From SZAS-79 sp964599095 (lineage in GTDB: Bacteria > Pseudomonadota > Gammaproteobacteria > Burkholderiales > SG8-39), in contig CAZREB010000001.1 in NCBI GenBank assembly GCA_964599095.1, forward strand, positions 124,001 through 188,000: a stretch of 64,000 nucleotides of DNA, given 5' to 3'. A program made the translations under genes and the position numbers. The notes below the pieces were generated by a model. That model was not told where the DNA came from, ran no database searches, and was given only the letters and a program-made list of their open reading frames with translations. Positions 8,606-16,701 of this stretch are shown here, in pieces; the stretch's first letter is position 1, and every line of letters begins with the position of its first letter.

Positions 8606-10315
8606 ATGAATTCGCCCACCAATCCCCAAGCCAAGCGCCATATCGGGCAGATCCTGATCGACCAGGGAATCCTGACCGAGGATCAACTGCGCATTGCGCT
8701 GCTCGAGCAGATGAAGTCGCACCTGCCGGTGGGGCGGCTCCTGGTGCAGCTTGGATTCGTTTCCGAAGCGACGCTCAGGGACGCGCTGTCCGAGAAGCTC
8801 GGGCTGCAACCGGTCGACCTCGCGCACATCATTGTCGACCCGGCGGCGCTCAAGATGGTTCCGCGCGACATGGCCCGGCGCTATCGCGTCTTTCCCGTTG
8901 CGCTCGACAGGCAGGCGAAGAAGTTCATTGTCGCCCTGGCCGACACCAACAACATCGTCGCGATCGACCAGTTGCGCGCACACCTCAAGGGCGAGTACGA
9001 GGTCGAGCTGCGGCTGGCCGGCGACTCCGAGGTCGATCGCGCGATCGAGCAGTACTATGGGCATGAATTCTCGATCGACGGGATTCTCCGGGAGATCGAA
9101 ACCGGCGAGGTCGACTATGCGACCATCACGGACGGTGATGAATACAGCCAGCCCGTAGTACGCCTGATTTCGGCCCTTCTCGCCGACGCGGTGGAACGCG
9201 GCGCTTCTGACATCCATTTCGAGCCGGAACAGAACTTCCTGCGCATCCGGTACCGGATCGACGGCGTATTGCGGCAGATACGATCGCTGCACAAGACCTA
9301 CTGGCCGGCGATGGCCGTCCGCCTGAAGGTCATGTCGAAGATGAACATCGCCGAAACCCGTGCGCCCCAGGACGGCCGAATTTCGGCGACCATGTCCGGA
9401 CGCGTGGTTGACTTCCGTGTGTCGAGCCTGCCCACGACCCACGGTGAGAACGTGGTACTGCGGATCCTGGACCGGCAGAAAGGCATCGTTCCGCTCGACA
9501 AGCTGGGCCTGGACGAAGTCCAGCTGGACCTGCTGAAGCGGATGATCGCGCGGCCCGAGGGGATCATCCTGGTGACCGGCCCGACGGGCAGCGGAAAGAC
9601 GACCACGCTCTACTCGATCCTGAACCACATCAATTCGGACGGCATCAACATCATGACGCTGGAGGATCCGGTCGAGTACCCGATGACATTGATCCGCCAG
9701 ACATCGGTGGCCGAAGCGGCAAAGCTTGACTTCGCAAATGGCATCCGTGCGCTGATGCGCCAGGACCCGGACGCGATCCTGGTCGGCGAGATCAGGGACG
9801 AAGATACCGCCGAGATGGCCTTTCGCGCCTCGATGACGGGCCACCAGGTCTATTCGACCCTGCATACCAACTCCGCCGTGGGTGCGATACCGCGGCTGCT
9901 CGACATCGGGATCGTTCCCGACATCATGGCCGGCAACATCATCGGGATCATTGCCCAGCGGCTGGTTCGCAAGCTGTGCCGCACGTGCCGCCAGGCGTAC
10001 GAACCGGACGAACGTGAACGCCGCCTGCTCGGCCTGGGCGCATCCGACCAGGCGACGCTTTATCGGGCCGTTGGCTGCGAGCATTGCGACTACCAAGGCT
10101 ACAAGGGCCGCCAAGGCATTCTCGAGATCCTGAAACTGGACGGCGGCATCGACGAACTGATCGCCCAGCGCGCCACCACGCGCGAAATTCTCGCGGCGGC
10201 GCTGGCGAAGGGATTTCGCACGTTGGCGGAAGATGGCCTGCGGCTCGTGCGGGGAGGGGTGACCGGCATCGACGAACTATCCAGGGTCGTCGACCTAACC
10301 GACCGTATGGGCTGA
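8606..10315 (+). CDS. mshE: MshE-like pilus extension ATPase (GspE/PilB family)
   Basis: This hexameric ATPase, 569 residues, powers pilus assembly from the cytoplasmic side. An N-terminal MshEN-type domain (about 10-150; GQILIDQGILTEDQLRIALL) belongs to the class that in some MshE proteins binds cyclic di-GMP. The core has Walker A GPTGSGKTTTLYS (about 324-336), the Asp box EDPVEYP, Walker B DPDAILVGEIRD, the His box STLHTN, and a zinc tetracysteine (CRTC then CEHC, about 459-493). No PilT-like retraction ATPase is present in the window. Confidence 0.94.
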   Translation: MNSPTNPQAKRHIGQILIDQGILTEDQLRIALLEQMKSHLPVGRLLVQLGFVSEATLRDALSEKLGLQPVDLAHIIVDPAALKMVPRDMARRYRVFPVALDRQAKKFIVALADTNNIVAIDQLRAHLKGEYEVELRLAGDSEVDRAIEQYYGHEFSIDGILREIETGEVDYATITDGDEYSQPVVRLISALLADAVERGASDIHFEPEQNFLRIRYRIDGVLRQIRSLHKTYWPAMAVRLKVMSKMNIAETRAPQDGRISATMSGRVVDFRVSSLPTTHGENVVLRILDRQKGIVPLDKLGLDEVQLDLLKRMIARPEGIILVTGPTGSGKTTTLYSILNHINSDGINIMTLEDPVEYPMTLIRQTSVAEAAKLDFANGIRALMRQDPDAILVGEIRDEDTAEMAFRASMTGHQVYSTLHTNSAVGAIPRLLDIGIVPDIMAGNIIGIIAQRLVRKLCRTCRQAYEPDERERRLLGLGASDQATLYRAVGCEHCDYQGYKGRQGILEILKLDGGIDELIAQRATTREILAAALAKGFRTLAEDGLRLVRGGVTGIDELSRVVDLTDRMG

Positions 10316-10352
10316 CGGCGGGTCGGGTGCCTGCACAAGGAACATAGCCCCC

Positions 10353-11558
10353 ATGCCTCTTTACAGCTACAAGGCGATCGATTCGATCGGCAAGTCCGTC
10401 CTCGGCCGGGTCGACGCGGCCAACCTGTTCGATCTCGAGCAGCGCCTGTCGCGCATGGGCCTCGATCTCGTCACGGGGGCGCCGACGCGCCAGACCAGCC
10501 GCCTGATCGGCGGCGGGAAGATCACTCGCCAGGACCTGATCAATTTCTGCTTCCACCTCGAGCAGCTATCCGGCGCGGGAGTCCCGATCGTCGAGGGCCT
10601 GGTCGACCTTCGCGACAGCGTCGACAACCCGCGCTTCAAGGAGGTTGTCAGCGGCCTTGTCGAATCCATCCAGGGCGGCCGCAACCTGTCGCAGGCGATG
10701 GCGGATTTCCCGGAGGTCTTCGGCAAGGTGTTCGTTTCGCTCGTCAGGTCCGGCGAACAGACCGGCAAGCTTCCCGAGGTGCTCAGCAGCCTTACCGAAA
10801 CGCTCAAGTGGGAAGACGAACTCGCCGCGCAGACAAAGAAGATGCTCATGTACCCCGCTTTCGTCGGCGGAACGGTACTGCTGGTCACTTTCTTCCTGAT
10901 GGTTTTCCTCGTCCCGCAGATGGTCGGCTTCATCAAGAGCATGGGCAAGGACCTGCCCTTGCAGACGGTGATCCTCATCGAGGTCTCCAACTTCTGCGTC
11001 AACTACTGGTGGGTCGTGCTTGCCACGCCGCCGTGCCTTTTCTTCGGCATCCGTTATGCGGCGCGTACGAACCCGAAAATCGCCTATGCGCTGGACGTGT
11101 ACAAGCTCAGGATACCCACGATAGGGCCCGTGCTTCGCAAGATCATCCTTTCCCGGTTCACCTCGAGCTTTGCGATGATGTATGCGTCGGGGATCACGGT
11201 GCTCGATGCCATACGGAATGCCGAAGAAATCCTCGGCAACCGCCCGCTCGAGGAGGCGCTGCGCAATGCCGGGCGCCAGATCGCCGACGGAAAGGGCATG
11301 ACCACCGCGTTCCAGGATGTCGGCCTGTTTCCGCCGCTCGTGATCCGCATGCTCAAGATCGGCGAAAGCACCGGCGCCCTCGATCGCGCACTTCTGAATG
11401 TGAGCTACTTCTATAACCGGGAGGTGAAGGAATCGATCGGCAAGATCCAGGCGATGATCGAGCCGGTACTGACCGTTGTCCTCGGTGCAGTGCTCGGCTG
11501 GGTCATGGTCTCCGTGATGGGGCCAATATACGACACCGTCAGCAAGATGAAATTCTGA
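10353..11558 (+). CDS. mshG: MshG-like inner-membrane platform protein (GspF/PilC family)
   Basis: This polytopic platform protein, 401 residues, is rotated or activated by MshE during pilin insertion. It has two repeated GspF domains (about 70-195 and 270-395). Family motifs include FCFHLEQLSGAGVPIVEGL, the membrane segment GGTVLLVTFFLMVFLVPQMV, and the C-terminal EPVLTVVLGAVLGWVMVSVM. The N-terminal MPLYSYKAIDSIGK is typical. An AAGGAA ribosome site precedes the ATG. It lies 37 bases after mshE and 13 bases before the next gene. Confidence 0.93.
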   Translation: MPLYSYKAIDSIGKSVLGRVDAANLFDLEQRLSRMGLDLVTGAPTRQTSRLIGGGKITRQDLINFCFHLEQLSGAGVPIVEGLVDLRDSVDNPRFKEVVSGLVESIQGGRNLSQAMADFPEVFGKVFVSLVRSGEQTGKLPEVLSSLTETLKWEDELAAQTKKMLMYPAFVGGTVLLVTFFLMVFLVPQMVGFIKSMGKDLPLQTVILIEVSNFCVNYWWVVLATPPCLFFGIRYAARTNPKIAYALDVYKLRIPTIGPVLRKIILSRFTSSFAMMYASGITVLDAIRNAEEILGNRPLEEALRNAGRQIADGKGMTTAFQDVGLFPPLVIRMLKIGESTGALDRALLNVSYFYNREVKESIGKIQAMIEPVLTVVLGAVLGWVMVSVMGPIYDTVSKMKF

Positions 11559-11571
11559 GGCCGATTCGACC

Positions 11572-13170
11572 GTGTCCGATCGCCGCCTGCTCTACTTCAC
11601 CGCCAACGGCCACCAGCTGTACACCTGGGACGCCGGGAAGCTGGAACTCGAAGCCGTATTCACGGACAGCGAGGACGGCGTTGCCGAGTTCCGCAACCTC
11701 GCGAAGATGCATCCGAGGTCGCTCTACTACATCGTTGCAGACCTGGCCGGCGAAGACTTCCACGACGAGATAGTCCCGTCTCTGCGCGGCAGCGACCGGC
11801 AGGCCGTGATCGACCGAAGGCTCGCCCAGCGCTACAGGGACACGCGGCTTGCTGCGGCCATATCGCTCGGGACGATCGCGGTGGCTGGAGAACGCAAGAA
11901 CGAACGCCTGCTGCTCGCGTCGTTCACCAATACCCAGCAGTTTTCCCCATGGCTCGATGCGCTTTCGGATTCGGGCGCCAAGTTGGCAGGCGTCTTTTCC
12001 ATCCCCCTGATCGCCTCGGCGCTGGCCAGCCGGCTGGCCGCCAAGTTGGGCGTGAGGAACAACCGGATGTTTGTGGTCTCCATGAACAGCGCCGGCTTGC
12101 GCCAGAGCTTTCTCGAGGACGGCAAACTCAGGTTCGCCCGCCTGGAACGTACCGGCGACATGGGTGCGAATGCGCTTGCTGCATTCGTCCGCTCGGAAAC
12201 ACTTCGTCTCGTACAATATCTGTCGAGCCTGCGGGTATTGCCGCGGGAAGGGCCGCCGATCACCGCACTGGTGATCACGCCGCCGGGACAGCAGGAAGTC
12301 TTCGAGCAATCACTGCCCTCCGATGGACGGCTCGCGTTCCGGACCATCGACCTTCCGGAGGCAGCCCGGATCATCGGGATCAAGATCGCGGAGCGTATCG
12401 GGGCCGAACAGCTTTACCTTCACGCGGCCGCAAAGAAGGCCCCGAAGGAGCAGTTTGCGCGAAGCGAGGACCGCAAGGGGTACCTGATCTGGCAGCTCCA
12501 GCGGGGCGTAGTCGCGGCGGGCGCGCTCGGCCTGGCGGCGTGCGTGCTTTTTTCCGGTTACAGGTGGTTCGAGATCGCGTCGATCCGCTCGCAGACCGAC
12601 CTGCAGTCGAGCGAAATGCGGAGTGCACGGCAGGAATACCAGCGCATCACGGCGACCTTTCCCGTGACTCTGACGTCGACCGACAACCTGAAGGCCACCG
12701 TCAACGAATTCCGCTCGATCGCAGCCAACACGGCGGTTCCCGGCCCGGCTTTCGCCTATGTCTCGCGGGCCCTCGAACAATTCCCGCAACTCGAACTCGA
12801 CCAGCTGGTCTGGAAGATTGATCACGCAGGAGCAGCGGCCAAGAAGCCCCCGGCGGACCCTTCGGTCGCGATCCCGGCGGGTGCCCCTGCATCCGCAACC
12901 GCGAAACCCCAGGGCGGGAGCGACCTTGCTCAGGTGATGGAAATTTCGGGACACGTCAACGCAACGCAACGCTCGGATTACCGGTCGATCACGGCGCAAG
13001 TACAGAAATTCGCGGATGCGCTGCAAGTCGACCGGTCCTACGAAGTCGTGCGTACCCAATTGCCATTCGACACGACTTCCGCAGGCACGCTTTCCGGCGA
13101 CATTGGTTCGTCGGAAGGCAATGAAACCCCGCGTTTTACGGTGACGCTTTCACGAAGGCTGCTCAAGTGA
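11572..13170 (+). CDS. MshI/GspL-like assembly protein (PilM-PilN-like fusion)
   Basis: This protein of 532 residues starts at GTG. The N-terminal 300 residues look like a degenerate actin-like (PilM/GspL cytoplasmic) domain without clear nucleotide-binding motifs. One transmembrane helix follows at about 308-328 (VAAGALGLAACVLFSGYRWF), then a coiled, PilN-like periplasmic part and a C-terminal alpha/beta region. Position and architecture match MshI or GspL, which link the extension ATPase to the inner-membrane assembly complex. It is longer than typical MshI or GspL. Sequence similarity visible by eye is weak, so the assignment relies on architecture and context. The GTG of the next gene overlaps its stop by 4 bases. 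Confidence 0.6.
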   Translation: MSDRRLLYFTANGHQLYTWDAGKLELEAVFTDSEDGVAEFRNLAKMHPRSLYYIVADLAGEDFHDEIVPSLRGSDRQAVIDRRLAQRYRDTRLAAAISLGTIAVAGERKNERLLLASFTNTQQFSPWLDALSDSGAKLAGVFSIPLIASALASRLAAKLGVRNNRMFVVSMNSAGLRQSFLEDGKLRFARLERTGDMGANALAAFVRSETLRLVQYLSSLRVLPREGPPITALVITPPGQQEVFEQSLPSDGRLAFRTIDLPEAARIIGIKIAERIGAEQLYLHAAAKKAPKEQFARSEDRKGYLIWQLQRGVVAAGALGLAACVLFSGYRWFEIASIRSQTDLQSSEMRSARQEYQRITATFPVTLTSTDNLKATVNEFRSIAANTAVPGPAFAYVSRALEQFPQLELDQLVWKIDHAGAAAKKPPADPSVAIPAGAPASATAKPQGGSDLAQVMEISGHVNATQRSDYRSITAQVQKFADALQVDRSYEVVRTQLPFDTTSAGTLSGDIGSSEGNETPRFTVTLSRRLLK

Positions 13171-13784
13171 ATTTCGTAGCCGCCGACTTCAAGAAGCTTA
13201 TCCTGCCGATTGCCGTTGCACTGGTGCTTGCAGGCGTCGGGGCGGCTCTGATCCTGTTCGCAAACCAGCAGCTCGCTGCAAGCAGGGAACGGTTCAAGAC
13301 GGTCAATTCGGAAAGGCAGCAGGCGAGGGAACGCTTGGCGCGAATCAGCGAAGAGGAACGCGAGGTCTCGGAGAGGCTCGAGGTCTACCGGCGGCTACGC
13401 GAACTCAACATCATCGGCAAGGAACGCCGGCTCGACTGGGCCGATTCGATCCAACGCATCCGGCTGGCCCGCGAGATGCTGGACGTGCGTTACCGGATCG
13501 AGCCGCAGAAGCTGCTTGCATCGATCCAGGGCAAGCCCGGCAAGGTCGAGTTCAACGCCAGTACAATGAGGCTCGAACTCGCACTGCTCCACGAAGGTGA
13601 CTTGCTGGGTTTCCTCGACGACCTGCGGGGGGCCGGAAACGCCTATGTCTCGGTCCGACGTTGCGACATCACCCGATCGGGATCGGCCGCTCCCCCGACG
13701 GGGACGTCCGTGCTTACGCCGCGCCTGAGGGCAGAATGCCAGATCGACCTGATCACGGTCATGGACGCAGGGGCGAAGTCATGA
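13167..13784 (+). CDS. MshJ/PilO-like pilus assembly protein
   Basis: This is a 205-residue protein with an N-terminal membrane anchor (ILPIAVALVLAGVGAALILF, about 12-31), a charged coiled-coil (about 35-80) and a small C-terminal alpha/beta domain. This is the PilO/GspM/MshJ layout. Together with the preceding protein it would form the inner-membrane alignment complex. It starts at GTG with a 4-base overlap on both sides (GTGA before, ATGA after), so translation of the three assembly genes is coupled. Two cysteines lie in the C-terminal domain (about 169 and 195). Confidence 0.6.
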   Translation: MNFVAADFKKLILPIAVALVLAGVGAALILFANQQLAASRERFKTVNSERQQARERLARISEEEREVSERLEVYRRLRELNIIGKERRLDWADSIQRIRLAREMLDVRYRIEPQKLLASIQGKPGKVEFNASTMRLELALLHEGDLLGFLDDLRGAGNAYVSVRRCDITRSGSAAPPTGTSVLTPRLRAECQIDLITVMDAGAKS

Positions 13785-14230
13785 AGGCGCGCGCTGCGCG
13801 TCTTGCGTGCGCGCTCGCGTTCGTTTCAACCCAGGCACTGGGCCAGGAACTCGGGCGGCTCTTCTTCACGCCTGAACAGCGTAGCAGCCTCGATGCGAGA
13901 AGAAAGGCCCGAATCCCGGACAAGCCTGCCGCGATCGTCGTCGAGTCCCCGGTCACCCGCCTCGACGGTTATGTTTCACGAAGCGGCGGAAAGTCCACCG
14001 TTTGGGTCAATGGCGAACCCATACCGGAAGGCACACAGCCTGACGGCCTGCGCGTGCGCCCGCAGCGCGGCAATACGGGCCGCATGACGGTGGACATCGG
14101 GGAGAACGAGAACCAGGTCGACCTGAAGATCGGGCAATCGTTCAACCGCGACAGCGGAGAGGTGCGCGATTCGCTCGATGGGGGTGAAATCAGTGTGACC
14201 CGCCGGCCGGTCCCCCGCCCGGCCCGGTAG
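13781..14230 (+). CDS. MshK-like periplasmic pilus protein
   Basis: This is a 149-residue exported protein. The ATG at 13781 gives a good signal peptide (MKARAARLACALAFVSTQAL, cleavage near GQE). The mature part has LFFTPEQRSSLDARR and a short beta-rich region SGGKSTVWVNGEPI, resembling MshK and similar small proteins located between the assembly proteins and the secretin in msh loci. The C-terminus is basic and Pro/Arg-rich. It overlaps the PilO-like gene by 4 bases and abuts the next gene directly. The MshK name is tentative. Confidence 0.55.
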   Translation: MKARAARLACALAFVSTQALGQELGRLFFTPEQRSSLDARRKARIPDKPAAIVVESPVTRLDGYVSRSGGKSTVWVNGEPIPEGTQPDGLRVRPQRGNTGRMTVDIGENENQVDLKIGQSFNRDSGEVRDSLDGGEISVTRRPVPRPAR

Positions 14231-15949
14231 ATGAAGGCCTTGCAGGAGACCGGCCGCAAGGTGCTTCCCACTGCCCCGAATCCGCCGCACTACCGCCGGC
14301 AGCGCGGATTCGCGCTGATGATCATGATGCTGATCATGGTCCTCGGCACGTCGTGGGCGCTCGTAAATGCAATCAATGGGGCATCGAGCAACACGGTGAG
14401 CGCGCAGAAGCAGACAGGCGATGCTCTAACACTCGCGAAATACGCCCTGCTCGGCTACGTCGCCCAGCAGGCTACGACAAGCGATGTCCCGGGAATGTTT
14501 CCCTGCCCGGAAAGTACGAGCAGCATCGGCACCACGAATGAAGGGACCGAGAACAGTTCCTGCAGCACGTTGCCCGCGATCGGGCGACTGCCGTGGAAGA
14601 CCCTGGGCATCGACAAGCCGCTCGACGGTTCCGGCGAAGCGCTCTGGTACGTCGTCGGGTCGGGTGTCCGGGCGGCCCCGATCAATTTTTCGACTACGGG
14701 CTCCCTCACCGTGGATGGCACATCGAACGCCGCAGTCGCGGTCATCATCGCCCCGGGATCGGCGCTGAATACCGCGTCGAGCACTTCGACCGCGCCATCG
14801 CCATGCGTCAAGCGGGACCAAACCCCCGGCCGGGGTTCCACGCCGCTGAATTCAAGCGACTTCGTCGAATGCGGCAACGCCACCCTGTCCGCATTCACCT
14901 CCTCCCGCAACGACAACTGGGGCAACGACAGGCTGGTGTCGATCACCGCTACGGAGATGCTCAAGGCGATCGAAGGAGCAGTGGCCGACCGCATCCAGCG
15001 CAAAGTCGCACCCGCGCTCAACGGAACTGCGGCATCGACCGGGTGGTACCAGAACGATTCGACCAATGAGTGGGGCGCGAAGTTCTTCCCTTACGCATCG
15101 ACCTGGAGCAATCCCACGACGGACGATTCCTGTGGTAACAACGGCGTGACCGAGGGCCTGTTGCCCCTTGCAAGCGGAAACGTGACAAGCGGCACCGGGT
15201 GCAGCGCTCGCTGGACGAGTGCGACCGCAACCAAACTTTCCGGCAGCGGGTCCTTCAGCGGTGTGAGCTGCACCGCGAACACAACGCGCATGCGCTGCCA
15301 ATTTACCTACTCCGGGCGCCCGGTGGTCCGAATGACCACTACCGCCTCGAATATTGCGATGGGGTTCAGGACCTCGCCCACGACTTCCGACATCACGTTC
15401 ACGCCAACGAGCGGGAATTCGATCTCGTCGCTTACGCCTTCGATTGTCGCGTCGACCGGCGCCGGCCAGGTCGTGCTCACGGTAACAATGGCCAACAAGT
15501 CTTCGAGCGGGACGGGCAGGATCAACATTCCTCACCCTTCCGATTCGTACCTGATCAACACCAGCACCGGCTCCAATCCCGACATCGCCTGGTTCATCAA
15601 CAACAATTGGAATTACTATACGTACTACTCGATCTCTCCCGCGGTCACGGCGAATCCGTCCGGGACATGTACTTCGGCGAACGTCACGAATTGCCTCACC
15701 CTGACCAACGCCGAAGCCGGAACCGGCAATGTCAACGACAAGAGAATCGTACTGATCCTTTCGGGTCGCCCACTTGCCGGCAAGACCCTGCCTTCAGCCA
15801 CGCTCGGCGACTATTTCGAGGCCCAGAACGCATCCACTGGCGACCGAACATTCCAGCGCGATACGATTTCGACAACCTTCAACGACCGGCCGTCGGTCTG
15901 CCCTTTCCAGCGGCAGACGACAGGGACAGCCGAAATACTGTGCAACTAG
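14231..15949 (+). CDS. Large minor-pilin-like protein (GspK/PilX-like N-terminus)
   Basis: This is a 572-residue protein with a class III signal: a basic leader ending QRG, then FALMIMMLIMVLGTSWALV. The usual Glu at mature position 5 is replaced by Ile, as in GspK-type tip pseudopilins. After the helix comes a segment with PCPES...C...LPWKTLG...YVV, which is echoed in the next gene. The C-terminal half is Ser/Thr/Asn-rich and beta-like, with several cysteines (VSCTANTTRMRC). It may cap the pilus or carry the adhesive function. It starts directly at the stop of the MshK-like gene and its end overlaps the next gene. Confidence 0.7.
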   Translation: MKALQETGRKVLPTAPNPPHYRRQRGFALMIMMLIMVLGTSWALVNAINGASSNTVSAQKQTGDALTLAKYALLGYVAQQATTSDVPGMFPCPESTSSIGTTNEGTENSSCSTLPAIGRLPWKTLGIDKPLDGSGEALWYVVGSGVRAAPINFSTTGSLTVDGTSNAAVAVIIAPGSALNTASSTSTAPSPCVKRDQTPGRGSTPLNSSDFVECGNATLSAFTSSRNDNWGNDRLVSITATEMLKAIEGAVADRIQRKVAPALNGTAASTGWYQNDSTNEWGAKFFPYASTWSNPTTDDSCGNNGVTEGLLPLASGNVTSGTGCSARWTSATATKLSGSGSFSGVSCTANTTRMRCQFTYSGRPVVRMTTTASNIAMGFRTSPTTSDITFTPTSGNSISSLTPSIVASTGAGQVVLTVTMANKSSSGTGRINIPHPSDSYLINTSTGSNPDIAWFINNNWNYYTYYSISPAVTANPSGTCTSANVTNCLTLTNAEAGTGNVNDKRIVLILSGRPLAGKTLPSATLGDYFEAQNASTGDRTFQRDTISTTFNDRPSVCPFQRQTTGTAEILCN

Positions 15950-16701
15950 CTCCAGCAAGCGAGCGCGGATTCTCCCTGGCCGAAATGGCCGTGGTCATGG
16001 TGATCGTCGGGCTGCTGATCGGCGGATTGCTTTCTCCGCTGGCCATTCAAGTGGACCAGCGCAATTTTTCGGATACGCAGAAGCGGATCGAATACGCCCG
16101 CGAAGAACTTCTGGGTTTCGCAATCACCAACGGGCGCCTGCCGTGCCCCGCATCGTCAACCAGTTCCGGCGACGAATCGCCCAGCGGCGGCGGGACATGC
16201 ACCAATTATTACGACGGGTATCTGCCGGCGAAAGCCCTGGGTGTGCAGCAAGTCGATTCCTCGGGGTATGCAATCGACGCCTACAACAACCGAATCCGCT
16301 ATGTCCTGGCGCAAACCATCTCCGGCACGGGGTGCACGAACACGCCGGCTTTCTCCTCATCCACGAATTTGAAAGCCAACGGATTGCAGTGCGCGCCGTC
16401 CGACCTGCGGATCTGCAACAGCTCACAGGCCGCCGGATTCAGCAGTACGTCCTGCGGTACAAGTAATGACCTGGTCAACGCCAGCACCGTGGTTGCCATC
16501 ATCTTTTCGCAAGGCAAGAATGGATTGACAAGCGACTCCACGCGATATGATGAGTTGGCCAATACCGATGCGAACGCGACTTTCGTCTACCACACACCCG
16601 CACCGTCAACCGCCACGGGCGGCGAGTTCGACGATCAGATGGTCTGGATCTCGGCCGGCCTTCTGTACGGGCGCATGGTCAGCGCAGGTGTGATGCCGTG
16701 A
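15940..16701 (+). CDS. Minor prepilin, type IV pilin-like
   Basis: This prepilin of 253 residues starts at GTG (15940), overlapping the previous gene by 10 bases. A short leader VQLAPASERG is followed by the mature N-terminus FSLAEMAVVMVIVGLLIGG with the conserved Glu5. The globular part has RLPCPASS...GTC...YLPAKALG...YVL, the same arrangement as in the preceding protein, so the two probably share a domain. Six or more cysteines suggest disulfide bonds. In-frame coding potential upstream of 15940 is only a shadow of the preceding gene. The GTG of the adenylate cyclase overlaps its stop by 4 bases. Confidence 0.8.
   Translation: MQLAPASERGFSLAEMAVVMVIVGLLIGGLLSPLAIQVDQRNFSDTQKRIEYAREELLGFAITNGRLPCPASSTSSGDESPSGGGTCTNYYDGYLPAKALGVQQVDSSGYAIDAYNNRIRYVLAQTISGTGCTNTPAFSSSTNLKANGLQCAPSDLRICNSSQAAGFSSTSCGTSNDLVNASTVVAIIFSQGKNGLTSDSTRYDELANTDANATFVYHTPAPSTATGGEFDDQMVWISAGLLYGRMVSAGVMP

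Noticed and set aside
8435..10114. 559-codon open frame on the minus strand opposite mshE
   Set aside because: It lies entirely over the well-conserved mshE gene; its composition is an Arg/Asp/Gln-rich shadow typical of GC-rich DNA and it has no recognisable domain or ribosome site.
15199..15939. In-frame upstream extension of the minor prepilin to 15199
   Set aside because: It overlaps the previous coding region in another frame and would bury the class III leader; the GTG at 15940 gives a normal prepilin.
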